Origin: Mucilaginibacter conchicola | GTDB taxonomy: Bacteria; Bacteroidota; Bacteroidia; Sphingobacteriales; Sphingobacteriaceae | Assembly: GCF_003432115.1 (NCBI RefSeq) | Contig: NZ_QWDC01000002.1 | Span: 310,001 to 374,000, forward strand | Length of the DNA: 64,000 bases | Direction of reading: 5' to 3' | Notes under the pieces: model-generated | Databases searched by the model: none | Told to the model about the DNA's origin: nothing | The model's input: the letters and a program-made list of their open reading frames with translations, nothing else | In this document: positions 8,232 through 15,808 of the stretch, in pieces | Numbering within the stretch: the stretch's first letter is position 1 | How the letters are laid out: the number at the start of each line of letters is the position of its first letter | Position numbers and translations under genes: made by a program

Positions 8232-9488
8232 TTATTTCAATTTGGCCAATGCCTGGCGGATGCGTGGTATCATCTGCTGAATTTCTTCCAGCGCTGTTGC
8301 ACCAACTGATGCACGGAACCAGGTCACTTCTTCGCCGGTGCCGAATGCCGAGAATGGTACAAAGGCAACGCCTGCTTCTTTTATCAGGTAGAAATTCACA
8401 TCGGCACTGTTCTCTAACACTTTACCATCGGCTGTGGTTTTGCCGGTGTAGTCTAACTTAACGGTTAAGTAGATAGCACCCATCGGCTCAATTGAATCAA
8501 CTGCAAAGCCTTCTGCCTTCAGTTCCTGGAAACCTTCGTGCAGGGTGTTCAAGCTGGCTTGGATGTCACCTTTCAGTGTATCCAGATAGGTGTTTACAAA
8601 GCCGTCGTTTTTTAAATATTCGGCCATGGCAACTTGCTCTGCTTTGGGCGACCATGCACCCATGTGGCCAACAATGGCTTTCATGTTGTTGATGATAAAC
8701 GCAGGACCAAAGCCCCAGCCCACGCGCACGCCGGTAGCGGCAAAGCATTTTGAGCCACCATCAATAAACACGGTGTAATCCTTCAGCTCGGGGCGAAGTG
8801 TTACCGGGTCGTAATGTTTGTACTCGCCGAAGGTTAATTGTGAGTAGATCTGATCGTACAACAGGTATAATGGTTTTTCATCCGCACCACGGCTTTTGTT
8901 TTCGGCAATCACCAGGTCGCAAATTTCTTCCAGGTCTTTTTTACCGAACATGGTACCCGTAGGGTTTAACGGCGAACAAAGTGCCAGCATGGTTGCGCCT
9001 TTTAAATGCGGGCGAATCTCATCTGCCGTAGGCATAAAGTTATTTTCGGGGCGGGTTTCTACCAATACCGCTTCGGCGCCGGTAAGGTCGCAGTAGTGGT
9101 TATTGTTCCATGATGGTGTAGGGAAAACCACCTTATCGCCCGGATCTACCAGGGCAAGGTAAGTAGAGTATATCAAAGGGCGCGAACCGCCTGAGATCAA
9201 TATCTGGTTGGCAGCATAATCTAAACCCAAAGTACGGCTCAGGAATGAGGATACGCTCTCGCGCAGGCTCAGCATACCATCAGCCGGCGGGTAGTTAGTT
9301 TGATTATGGTTATAGGCGTCGATAATGCCGTCGCGCAGTTCTGCCGGGATAGGATAAATATCAGCGTCGAAATCGCCAATGGTTAAGTTGGCAATGTTTT
9401 GGCCTTGCTTTTTCAGTTCGTTTATCTCGCCGGCTATCTTGATAATTTCAGAGCCGTGAAGATTTTGTGCTAATACCGATATTTTCAT
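8232..9488 (-). CDS. PLP-dependent aminotransferase class I
   Basis: A fold-type I aminotransferase of 418 residues, in the aspartate/aromatic group. Visible features are NYPPADGMLSLRESV near the N-terminus, SGGSRPLIYSTYLAL, the LCSPLNPTGTMF block, LYDQIYSQL (cofactor Asp-x-x-Tyr) and DGGSKCFAATGVRVGWG, in which the Lys binds PLP and the Arg belongs to the carboxylate site region. Bacteroidota proteins of this kind are usually called aspartate or tyrosine aminotransferases; the preferred substrate cannot be fixed here. The ATG at 9488 follows a TATCTTTG promoter box at 9508-9515. The gene appears to stand alone, with repeats on both sides. Confidence 0.93.
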   Translation of the reverse strand: MKISVLAQNLHGSEIIKIAGEINELKKQGQNIANLTIGDFDADIYPIPAELRDGIIDAYNHNQTNYPPADGMLSLRESVSSFLSRTLGLDYAANQILISGGSRPLIYSTYLALVDPGDKVVFPTPSWNNNHYCDLTGAEAVLVETRPENNFMPTADEIRPHLKGATMLALCSPLNPTGTMFGKKDLEEICDLVIAENKSRGADEKPLYLLYDQIYSQLTFGEYKHYDPVTLRPELKDYTVFIDGGSKCFAATGVRVGWGFGPAFIINNMKAIVGHMGAWSPKAEQVAMAEYLKNDGFVNTYLDTLKGDIQASLNTLHEGFQELKAEGFAVDSIEPMGAIYLTVKLDYTGKTTADGKVLENSADVNFYLIKEAGVAFVPFSAFGTGEEVTWFRASVGATALEEIQQMIPRIRQALAKLK

Positions 9489-9507
9489 TGTAAGATATAT
9501 TGAGCGG

Positions 9508-9515
9508 CAAAGATA
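9508..9515 (-). promoter_or_regulatory. TATCTTTG -7 box of the aminotransferase gene
   Basis: On the minus strand TATCTTTG matches TAnnTTTG and lies 19 bases upstream of the ATG at 9488, giving a short leader. Confidence 0.6.
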
Positions 9516-9532
9516 GGAAAGCCCCCTCTAAA

Positions 9533-9552
9533 TCTCCCCCTGAAGGGGGAGA
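9533..9552. repeat. TCTCCCCCTG palindrome
   Basis: TCTCCCCCTGAAGGGGGAGA is a perfect 20-base palindrome upstream of the aminotransferase promoter; same class as 8191-8210. Confidence 0.6.
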
Positions 9553-9578
9553 CTTTTTGAATTACTTACGCCAATGTT

Positions 9579-9705
9579 GTCATTTCGAACGAGCGATAGC
9601 GAGAAGAAACCCTGTTAATGTGTAAGTCTCTTAAATATGCATGAAGTAACAAGATTTCTCGCCGCCGCCTTGCACAGGTCCTCTCTTCTGCTCGCTCGAA
9701 ATGAC
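9579..9705. repeat. Dispersed inverted repeat, GTCATTTCGAAC family, copy 1
   Basis: The element starts GTCATTTCGAACGAGCGATA and ends GCTCGCTCGAAATGAC, with AAGATTTCTCGCC near the right arm. Two better-matched copies lie at 24940-25039 and 38949-39048. Ends are inverted repeats of each other, so the whole can fold as one long imperfect hairpin. It fills the gap between the aminotransferase and desaturase genes. Confidence 0.75.
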
Positions 9706-9729
9706 AGGGTGAAGAACTCTAAAAATAAA

Positions 9730-9760
9730 AAAGGCGAAAAGTTTATCACCTTTCGCCTTT
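9730..9760. terminator. Bidirectional hairpin terminator
   Basis: AAAGGCGAAA..TTTCGCCTTT is a stem of ten pairs just beyond the desaturase stop on the minus strand, with A- and T-rich flanks. Confidence 0.75.
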
Positions 9761-9782
9761 TACCTTTAAGCTTTCACCTTAA

Positions 9783-10517
9783 TTAAGCGTATGCTTTCCT
9801 CAATTTTATTATCCTGGCCCAGTGCATCAGTTTCATGATGGGGTAAACCGGATCGATCTCGAACCATTTTGCACCAAAGTTGGCACTATTTGGCCTGCGG
9901 TGGTGATTGTTCTGGAACAGCTCGCCCAACATCAGAAAATCAAACGGGGTGGTGTTTTTTGATTTATCGTTGTTATCAAAGTTTGAATAACCGTATTTAT
10001 GACCGCACCAGTTAACAATGGCACCGTGTAGCGGCCCCATCAGGAAATGGATAGGCAGCAGCAGGAACATCCACCAGGCAGTAGCAAACTGAATGTAAAA
10101 TGCTACATACAGCAAACCAAATATTACGCGCGATATCATTGATGATGCTACAACATCCAGAAATTTCCACTCGGGGTAGTTGCCTTTAAAACGCTCTTCG
10201 GGTTCTTTTAAACGGCGCTCGTGCATTTTATAGGTTTGGGCGGTATACCACATCATCTGGAAAACATCCTTAAAAAAATGCGGCGAGTGCGGATCTTTTT
10301 CGGTATCGCTGTAAGCATGATGTTCGCGGTGCATAATGGCGTACGCACGTGGATTAAGATACGATGATCCCTGGAAAACATAGGTCATCACATAGAATAT
10401 GCGCTCAAATACTTTGTGCGTGGTAAACATTTTGTGCGATGCATACCTGTGCAAAAAGAAGGTTTGAAAGAACAATGACAAGAACCAATGAGCAAGAAAA
10501 AATATTAAGATGATCAC
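9783..10517 (-). CDS. Fatty-acid (acyl-CoA delta-9 type) desaturase
   Basis: A 244-residue membrane desaturase, which uses a diiron centre to place a double bond in an acyl chain. The three His boxes are HRYASH (about residues 23-28), HREHH (about 64-68) and the NNHHRRPNSANF block (about 205), as in stearoyl-CoA-type desaturases. Hydrophobic stretches at residues 2-20 and about 133-160 fit the expected membrane hairpins. The start used is GTG at 10517; no good ATG is closer. A TACCTTTG box on the minus strand at 10554-10561 gives a leader of about 30 bases. Likely a role in membrane fluidity. The call is firm at family level. Confidence 0.93.
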   Translation of the reverse strand: MIILIFFLAHWFLSLFFQTFFLHRYASHKMFTTHKVFERIFYVMTYVFQGSSYLNPRAYAIMHREHHAYSDTEKDPHSPHFFKDVFQMMWYTAQTYKMHERRLKEPEERFKGNYPEWKFLDVVASSMISRVIFGLLYVAFYIQFATAWWMFLLLPIHFLMGPLHGAIVNWCGHKYGYSNFDNNDKSKNTTPFDFLMLGELFQNNHHRRPNSANFGAKWFEIDPVYPIMKLMHWARIIKLRKAYA

Positions 10518-10553
10518 GGCAGATTATTTTTTTTCGGGGTTTATAAAAGACCA

Positions 10554-10561
10554 CAAAGGTA
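10554..10561 (-). promoter_or_regulatory. TACCTTTG -7 box of the desaturase gene
   Basis: TACCTTTG on the minus strand matches TAnnTTTG and lies 36 bases upstream of the GTG start. Confidence 0.6.
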
Positions 10562-10603
10562 CGGTTTAATGCCCTAACTACCTCGCAAAAAGGTAAAAAA
10601 CAA

Positions 10604-10630
10604 AGAGCCATCCGTTTTGCGGATGGCTCT
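10604..10630. terminator. Hairpin terminator after the DUF2383 gene
   Basis: AGAGCCATCCG-TTTTG-CGGATGGCTCT is an 11-bp perfect stem. On the minus strand it follows the DUF2383 gene stop at 10662 and runs into TTTG and TTTTTT. Confidence 0.85.
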
Positions 10631-10661
10631 TTTAGTTACATCAAAAATTACTGATCTTGAA

Positions 10662-11123
10662 TTATGCCTGGTGATCTCTCAGGAATTTAATTTTATCATG
10701 ACCATCTTCTATCAACTGTTGTTGTTTAGCGATCAACTCGGCCTGTTCGTGCGACAGGTTGCTATCCGGCGACAGGGCGCTTTTGTATGCTTTTTTGATA
10801 GCGTCTTCACCGCGTTCGCACTCCGCTAAAATAGCTTTACGATCGTGACCGGTAAAGGTGGCTTTTACATCCAGCCATGCACGGTGAATGGTGCCTGTTA
10901 CGGTATTGCCTGTTTCCAGTTCGCCGCCAGCCTGGCCTACTGCTGCGCTAAGCTCCTGCACGTTTTGGCGGCTATCGCTTGCATACTTGTCAAATATCGC
11001 TTTCAGGTCGGCATCACCTTCGCCAAGGTCTTTGGCGGCGCGGGTAAAACCGTCAATACGGTCGTTGTTAATTTCTATTAAGTCGTTTAGTACTTCAACT
11101 GATTTTTCTGTGGTAGTTTCCAT
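10662..11123 (-). CDS. DUF2383 / PA2169 family four-helix-bundle protein
   Basis: The 153-residue, all-helical protein starts METTTEKSVEVLNDLIEINN and has the pattern of the PA2169 family: LNDLIEINNDRIDGFTRAAKDL, a second helix ADLKAIFDKYASDSRQNVQEL, then the RAWLDVKATFTGHD block and a final helix EQAELIAKQQQLIEDGHDKI. It is a small, soluble, ferritin-like bundle; the biochemical role of the family is not established, although members are often seen in stress-related settings. It is monocistronic: a strong terminator follows and about 170 bases of AT-rich sequence separate it from the lipoprotein gene upstream. Confidence 0.88.
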   Translation of the reverse strand: METTTEKSVEVLNDLIEINNDRIDGFTRAAKDLGEGDADLKAIFDKYASDSRQNVQELSAAVGQAGGELETGNTVTGTIHRAWLDVKATFTGHDRKAILAECERGEDAIKKAYKSALSPDSNLSHEQAELIAKQQQLIEDGHDKIKFLRDHQA

Positions 11124-11238
11124 AATGGTAGTTTTACATTGTTTACGCTAACCCTTGCAACCACCATGCCATATTTAATTTCTAATTAAATAAATTATAA
11201 AAATGTTTATACTCAACTGTTTACATATACGTAAACAG

Positions 11239-11270
11239 AAACGGTTCCGAATGTGTACCCGGAACCGTTT
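11239..11270. terminator. Hairpin terminator after lipoprotein gene
   Basis: AAACGGTTCC..GGAACCGTTT forms a ten-pair stem 20 bases beyond the stop of the minus-strand lipoprotein gene at 11292. Confidence 0.75.
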
Positions 11271-11291
11271 GTATACTATTAAAGAGTTGAG

Positions 11292-12002
11292 TTACTTAAT
11301 AGAGTAATTTGTTAAGTAAGACTTGGTTTTTAAACCCATAAATTCAAAATCGGTTTGAATTAAGCCGATGCCTTTAGCCAGATAGTAATCATAAGTACCA
11401 AAATCTTCAAAACCATTGCCTATTCCAAAATCATATTGCACCGTCATACGGGTATGTATTACATTATTGTAGGTATTATTTAGTACCGTTTTAGTAATTC
11501 CTTTTTCAATAACCTTGCTTACGGTTTGCCCCGGTATACCATTTACCAAACCGTCAGGTGTCATTTTAGCTGTCCACTCGCCGCCAACAGCGAGGTTATT
11601 ATCCAATATAAAAAACTCCACCGTTACTTTTTCCTGCTCAGTGGTAGCTACAATTTTATACTTGTTATCTTTTACATAATAATATTGAAAAGTATTTTCT
11701 TTCCCTTTGGTATTACTTTTCAATTCGTAATAATTTTGGCCATTTATTGGTGTTATTACGCCGGTAATGTGCGCTTCTGCACTTTCGCCTGTAGCATCGC
11801 TTTTATAAGTCCATGAACTGCCTGTAGTAGTTGGTAAATAACTGCTGTTGGCGCTGCTGTTGCCATTTGAACCGGAATTGTTTCCGCCGGGGATAGTAGC
11901 TCCGTCTATAACAGTAAGGTTTGAGAGATCCGGAGTGTCTTTTTTACAAGAGCCAAAACAAAACACCAAAACCGGAAGCAGGGCGAGTAAATATTTTTTC
12001 AA
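11292..12002 (-). CDS. Lipoprotein of unknown function (paralogue of 13094-13747)
   Basis: The 236-residue product starts with a lipoprotein signal, MKKYLLALLPVLVFCFGSCKK, with the lipidated Cys at 19 followed by Lys-Lys-Asp, common for Bacteroidota outer-membrane lipoproteins. A Gly/Asn/Ser linker comes next, then a beta-rich domain with SSWTYKSD, ITGVITPINGQNYYELKS and a C-terminal DYYLAKGIGLIQTD. The same order of motifs (SNWTYETE, ITGVTKTFDGKKYYEVK, DTYVAKGVGVIAI) is found in the lipoprotein at 13094-13747, so the two are diverged paralogues on either side of the PKD lipoprotein. I know no function for them. Confidence 0.8.
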   Translation of the reverse strand: MKKYLLALLPVLVFCFGSCKKDTPDLSNLTVIDGATIPGGNNSGSNGNSSANSSYLPTTTGSSWTYKSDATGESAEAHITGVITPINGQNYYELKSNTKGKENTFQYYYVKDNKYKIVATTEQEKVTVEFFILDNNLAVGGEWTAKMTPDGLVNGIPGQTVSKVIEKGITKTVLNNTYNNVIHTRMTVQYDFGIGNGFEDFGTYDYYLAKGIGLIQTDFEFMGLKTKSYLTNYSIK

Positions 12003-12050
12003 GTGTGATAATTTAACAGGTTAAAACTCTTCATAAAGATAAATAAAAAA

Positions 12051-12076
12051 GCCTGCTTGCAAAATGCAAACAGGCT
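12051..12076. terminator. Hairpin terminator after PKD lipoprotein gene
   Basis: GCCTGCTTGCA-AAA-TGCAAACAGGC is a stem with one mismatch, followed on the minus strand by TTTTTTATTT; it lies 35 bases past the stop at 12112. Confidence 0.85.
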
Positions 12077-12111
12077 CATAACAAGTAATAATAGAAAACT
12101 GATCAATACGG

Positions 12112-12963
12112 TTAAGGATTGATCTTTATAGTGATAGTTTTAGGTGCAGATTGCTTAGTTCCCTTTTTTGCCACGAGAGTTACGGTGTAGCTGCCGGCTA
12201 CTGCAAACTTTACTTCGGGATGCTGCTCTGTAGATGCTGCAGGGCCATTTGCGCCAAACGTCCAGTCCCAGGCATCGGCATTTTTTGATGTGTTTACAAA
12301 CTGGATAGGCTCATTAATGGTGTAAGGGTACGGATGATAAGCTAAGCTGAAACCCGCCTGCGGATCTGTATTAACGTCAACCTCAACCTCATCGCTGTAG
12401 GTAGCTTGTACGTTGCCGTTAATAGCTGTAAGTTCAACAAGGTATTTACCGGGCTGGTTAAACGTGTGTGTAGGATTGGCCTCATTATAAGTTGTGCCAT
12501 TTATCTTCCACTTGTAAGTTTGCGCGTTTACCGATTGGTTCTTGAAAACCACGGTAGCCGGTGCAGTGCTCTTGTTGTCTTTAAACTCGAAGGTGAAGAA
12601 CGGCGCGGGGTTATTATCAGGCGCTATGTAGATAACCTGCTTGTAAAAAGCTTTGCGTGTGCCTTTTATAGCGGTAAGCAAGATCTCATAAGTTCCTTCG
12701 CCCGCGTATTTTATTTTATCGGGGTTGGCTTTGGTTGATATTTGCCCGTCGCCAAAGTCCCATTTGTAGCTGTCGGCGTACCTGGATTTGTTTACAAACT
12801 GTATTTCGCTGTTAATGCGTTGTGCGCCGTTCCAATCAAATTGGGCCACCGGCATGGTTGTATCGTTTTTATCCGGTTTTGCAGGATTACCCTTTTTGCA
12901 ACTAAGCAAAGCCAAAGGTATAGCCAGCAAAAGCATTAGCTTTTGTAAAAATTGTTTTTTCAT
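12112..12963 (-). CDS. PKD-domain lipoprotein
   Basis: A 283-residue lipoprotein. The signal ends in LALLSCKKGN (Cys about 22). Three PKD-type beta-sandwich repeats follow, each with the typical core: SYKWDFGDGQIS at about 64, TYKWKINGTTY at about 148 and AWDWTFGANGP at about 230, each ending in a strand of the type YEILLTAIKG, YLVELTAING and YTVTLVAKKG. PKD domains usually mediate protein or glycan contacts at the cell surface. It lies between two paralogous lipoproteins on the same strand, each with its own terminator, so the three are neighbours rather than one operon. Confidence 0.88.
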   Translation of the reverse strand: MKKQFLQKLMLLLAIPLALLSCKKGNPAKPDKNDTTMPVAQFDWNGAQRINSEIQFVNKSRYADSYKWDFGDGQISTKANPDKIKYAGEGTYEILLTAIKGTRKAFYKQVIYIAPDNNPAPFFTFEFKDNKSTAPATVVFKNQSVNAQTYKWKINGTTYNEANPTHTFNQPGKYLVELTAINGNVQATYSDEVEVDVNTDPQAGFSLAYHPYPYTINEPIQFVNTSKNADAWDWTFGANGPAASTEQHPEVKFAVAGSYTVTLVAKKGTKQSAPKTITIKINP

Positions 12964-13043
12964 AGTGTTGTAGCAGGGTCTTTTGCGTGAGGTGTGATGT
13001 GATATAAGATTTGCAGGCTATATCCAAAAAACGACCAGTTACC

Positions 13044-13072
13044 CCGGCGCAGGCCCCCTTGCACTGCGCCGG
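13044..13072. terminator. Probable hairpin terminator after lipoprotein gene
   Basis: CCGGCGCAG..CTGCGCCGG is a nine-pair GC-rich stem, 22 bases beyond the minus-strand stop at 13094. The T-run TTTTTT on the minus strand comes 13 bases later, so termination efficiency is uncertain. Confidence 0.55.
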
Positions 13073-13093
13073 ATACTGATCTTATAAGCGTGA

Positions 13094-13747
13094 TTATTTG
13101 ATCACGTAGGCTTTCAACTCAGATTTAAGTACGTTTTTGGTTGGCGTTTTAGCGTATATAGCAATTACACCTACACCTTTAGCAACGTAAGTATCTGTAG
13201 TGCTGGTAGTAGTAAAGTTAGCGGCACCTGTTTGCTTTGCCTGTGTTTCTGTTACAGTGTGTACAACATTAGTATAAGTTTTACCAAGGATAGCTTTGCT
13301 GATACCTTTTTCGGTGATGGTAGTTTTAAGCTGCAGCTGGAAACCTTCCTGGTTGGCAAGCGATGTGATAACTGATTCGTTAACCGATTTGTTATCAATA
13401 AAATACGGAAGCTCAAATGTATCTTCACCATCAATGGTAAGGGTAGTATACACATGGTTGTTGATACCAATGTATTGAGTTTCTTCATCGCCTTCTGATA
13501 CCACTTTAACTTCGTAGTATTTTTTACCATCAAAAGTTTTGGTTACACCGGTAATGGTGTTTGTTGCAGTTTCTTTATCTGTTGAGTTTTCGATACCGTA
13601 GTACTCGGTTTCGTAAGTCCAGTTTGAGCCTTTGGTTACCGGTTGGTAATCACCATTGGTATTACCACCGCCAGGGTTGTTGCTGTCTTTTTTGCAAGCC
13701 GAGAATATGCTGATAACTGCTATTAAGGTTAAGATATGTTTTTTCAT
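13094..13747 (-). CDS. Lipoprotein of unknown function (paralogue of 11292-12002)
   Basis: The 217-residue product has a lipoprotein signal, MKKHILTLIAVISIFSACKK, with the Cys at 18. After an Asn/Gly-rich linker the domain shows SNWTYETEYYG, ITGVTKTFDGKKYYEVKV, GFQLQLKTTITEKGI and DTYVAKGVGVIAI. These match in order the motifs in the 236-residue lipoprotein downstream, but the sequence identity looks low. Family unknown to me. It is first in the row of three minus-strand lipoprotein genes; the 279-base gap upstream holds the Ku terminator and an AT-rich stretch that probably contains its promoter. Confidence 0.8.
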   Translation of the reverse strand: MKKHILTLIAVISIFSACKKDSNNPGGGNTNGDYQPVTKGSNWTYETEYYGIENSTDKETATNTITGVTKTFDGKKYYEVKVVSEGDEETQYIGINNHVYTTLTIDGEDTFELPYFIDNKSVNESVITSLANQEGFQLQLKTTITEKGISKAILGKTYTNVVHTVTETQAKQTGAANFTTTSTTDTYVAKGVGVIAIYAKTPTKNVLKSELKAYVIK

Positions 13748-14026
13748 TTTTTAAAAGGTTTCGGTTTTAATACCGCTTAATATAATGTATGACTAAATTT
13801 TAGTCCGAAAACCAATATGGTACCTATACTATTTTCAGAACTTATAATACCCATGACGAGCTTTTTTGTGTAAGTGTTACACTACCCCAAAACTTTTTGT
13901 ATTTTTTGGGTGGGAAGGGTTTCTGAGCTTGCAAACAAACAGAAAAGGCCATTTTTAACGAACGGCCTTTTCTGTTTGGCGGTGAGGACACCGCCAATGG
14001 TGTATTAAGTAAATATAGTGTGGCTG
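13748..14026. other. Gap between lipoprotein and Ku genes
   Basis: Apart from the terminator at 13937-13977 I see an AT-rich stretch near 13748-13850 that should hold the promoter of the lipoprotein gene, but no clear TAnnTTTG box at a convincing distance, and no gene. Confidence 0.5.
13937..13977. terminator. Hairpin terminator after the ku gene
   Basis: AAACAGAAAAGGCC and its exact complement GGCCTTTTCTGTTT form a 14-pair stem with a 13-base loop, 50 bases past the minus-strand Ku stop, with built-in A and T runs. Confidence 0.85.
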
Positions 14027-14794
14027 TTACGCCCCTTTCTTTTGCAAACTCTGCATCAGCTGGTCGTACAGATCGTCGCTTTTTGTTTTATGCGGTTTTA
14101 GTTTCTTAATGGTTGCGCGTTTACCTTTTGATTTTTGTTTGATGATGTTGAGCAACTCATTGGTGTACTCATCCTTAAATTTAGATACATCAAATTTCTC
14201 TGCGTATTGCTTTATCAGCGCCAGGCCAACATCCAGTTCCTTTTTACTTACTTTAACGTTATCGGCCAGGTTCAGGTCTTCAGTATCCCTTATCTGCTGC
14301 CCGAAACGGATGCGGGTTACTACCAACACATTATCCTGTGGGTGCACAATACAAAGGCTCTCGGTGCTGCGTAGTACAAAACGCGCAAGTCCGGCCTTGC
14401 CCGATTGTTTGAGCGCCTGGATGAGCAGCGCGTATGCCTTGTTGTTTTTAGTATCGGGCTCTGTATAGTATGATGTTTCGTAGAACATCGGGTTTACATC
14501 CTTGATATCCACAAAGCTTTCTATCTCTATCACCTTGCTTTTTTCGGGTGCGGCGGCTTCAAAATCGGCATCGTCCATAATAACATAATTGTCGTTCAGC
14601 TTGTAGCCTTTTACAATTTTCTCGTAGGGTACTTCCTTGTGCGTTTTCTCGTTCACGCGCTGGTAGCGGATGCGCTCGTGATCGCGGCTATCCAGCATAT
14701 CAAAATCAAGCGAGCTTGTTTGCACCGCCGAATACAGCTTAACCGGTATGCTAACCAGCCCAAAGCCAAGCGAACCCTTCCAGATAGATCTCAT
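14027..14794 (-). CDS. ku: Ku protein for non-homologous end joining
   Basis: Bacterial Ku binds DNA ends as a homodimer and recruits LigD for non-homologous end joining. The start MRSIWKGSLGFGLVSIPVKLY is the family's typical N-terminus, which fixes the ATG at 14794 (12 upstream in-frame codons are not used). Other family blocks are RYQRVNEKTHKEVPYEKIVKGY, FVDIKDVNPMFYETSYYTEP and KDEYTNELLNIIKQK. The length of 255 residues fits the short bacterial form, with a Lys-rich tail (KSKGKRATIKKLKPHKTK). No ligD gene is in the window, so the partner must be elsewhere. The gene is isolated, with a terminator behind and a repeat in front. Confidence 0.95.
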   Translation of the reverse strand: MRSIWKGSLGFGLVSIPVKLYSAVQTSSLDFDMLDSRDHERIRYQRVNEKTHKEVPYEKIVKGYKLNDNYVIMDDADFEAAAPEKSKVIEIESFVDIKDVNPMFYETSYYTEPDTKNNKAYALLIQALKQSGKAGLARFVLRSTESLCIVHPQDNVLVVTRIRFGQQIRDTEDLNLADNVKVSKKELDVGLALIKQYAEKFDVSKFKDEYTNELLNIIKQKSKGKRATIKKLKPHKTKSDDLYDQLMQSLQKKGA

Positions 14795-14871
14795 AGCATT
14801 ACCATTAATGGTGGATCTATATAACCACACTGAGTGATAAAGAGTTTTAGGGAAAGTAAGTATCTAAAAAT

Positions 14872-14959
14872 GCGTTATTGCGAGGTACGAAGCAATCTCT
14901 ACGTAGGCAGATCGGCCCTGTATAGTTCGGAAATTGCTTCGTACCTCGCAATGACGCGT
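14872..14959. repeat. Dispersed inverted repeat, ATTGCGAGG family, copy 1
   Basis: ATTGCGAGGTACGAAGCAAT on the left and ATTGCTTCGTACCTCGCAAT on the right are exact inverted arms around a 40-base centre. Related elements lie at 39059-39147 and 58533-58626 with different inner bases but the same TGCGAnG..CGCAATGAC ends. Confidence 0.8.
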
Positions 14960-14990
14960 AAATAATGCCTTCAGTAATACTATAGCGGAT

Positions 14991-15725
14991 TTACACCAAT
15001 ACCCCACCGCCATCAACAATGAGGCTTTGGCCGGTGCCGTACTGCTGCTTCATGAGGTAAACATAGGTAAGGGCAATATCCTCAGCCTCGCCTGCGCGGC
15101 CAACCAATAGTGAGTTTGACATATTGGCGTATAAAGCTTCACGGTCAGCCTCGGGGATGCCGCCCCAAAGATTGGTTTTCACCACACCAGGCGTAACGCA
15201 GTTAACACGCACAGGCGCCAGCTCAACCGCCATGGCACGCATAAAACCTTCGGTACAGCCACAAATACTTGATGCTACGCCCCAGCCTGCGCTCGGCCTT
15301 GCACCGGCGTTGCCACTGGTTAATGTAATAGAACCGCCTGCATTAATATGTTTAGCACCGTATTTAACAGCTGCAAAGGCGCTCCAATAACGGATATTGA
15401 AAAATTGTTGTGCCTGCGCTATGTCAGTTTCTTCAATTACGTTCAGTTTCAGGTTTTCGCCGGCGGTGTACACGAGGTGGTCAAATTTGCCTATGCCGTC
15501 AAAAAAGTCGGCAATGTTTTGATGGATGCTCAGATCAACCGCGAAGCCGGTTGCGTTGGCCGGCAGCTGACTAAGCGCACTATCTATACGTTGCTGATTG
15601 CTTGATACGATAACAACTTCTGCGCCTTCCTGCGCTGCCAGTTGCGCGGTAGCGAAACCAATGCCGGTGCTGCCACCTAAAATTATTACTCTTTTACCAT
15701 TCAGGTTGTTTACTGTGTTTTCCAT
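14991..15725 (-). CDS. SDR-family oxidoreductase lacking the usual Tyr-x-x-x-Lys
   Basis: A 244-residue short-chain dehydrogenase/reductase. The cofactor motif GGSTGIG lies near residue 17 and the fold runs to the end LIVDGGGVLV. ATG 15725 is chosen because MENTVNNLNGKRVIILGG is the natural start; the 17 earlier codons are probably untranslated. The active-site region reads SGNAGARPSAGWGVASS, where YxxxK would be expected but Trp-x-x-x-Ser is found. The block AVELAPVRVNCVTPGVVKT is normal. A subgroup of SDR proteins shares this loss, so catalysis may differ or be absent. It is next to a minus-strand Crp/Fnr gene; co-transcription is possible (gap 83 bases). Confidence 0.88.
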   Translation of the reverse strand: MENTVNNLNGKRVIILGGSTGIGFATAQLAAQEGAEVVIVSSNQQRIDSALSQLPANATGFAVDLSIHQNIADFFDGIGKFDHLVYTAGENLKLNVIEETDIAQAQQFFNIRYWSAFAAVKYGAKHINAGGSITLTSGNAGARPSAGWGVASSICGCTEGFMRAMAVELAPVRVNCVTPGVVKTNLWGGIPEADREALYANMSNSLLVGRAGEAEDIALTYVYLMKQQYGTGQSLIVDGGGVLV

Positions 15726-15808
15726 TATTATAAATTTTATGGATACAAAGTTGCGCCCCGCCGATAGCGAAAGCACTTAACATATGGTAAAAACGAATGG
15801 TGGATTAT

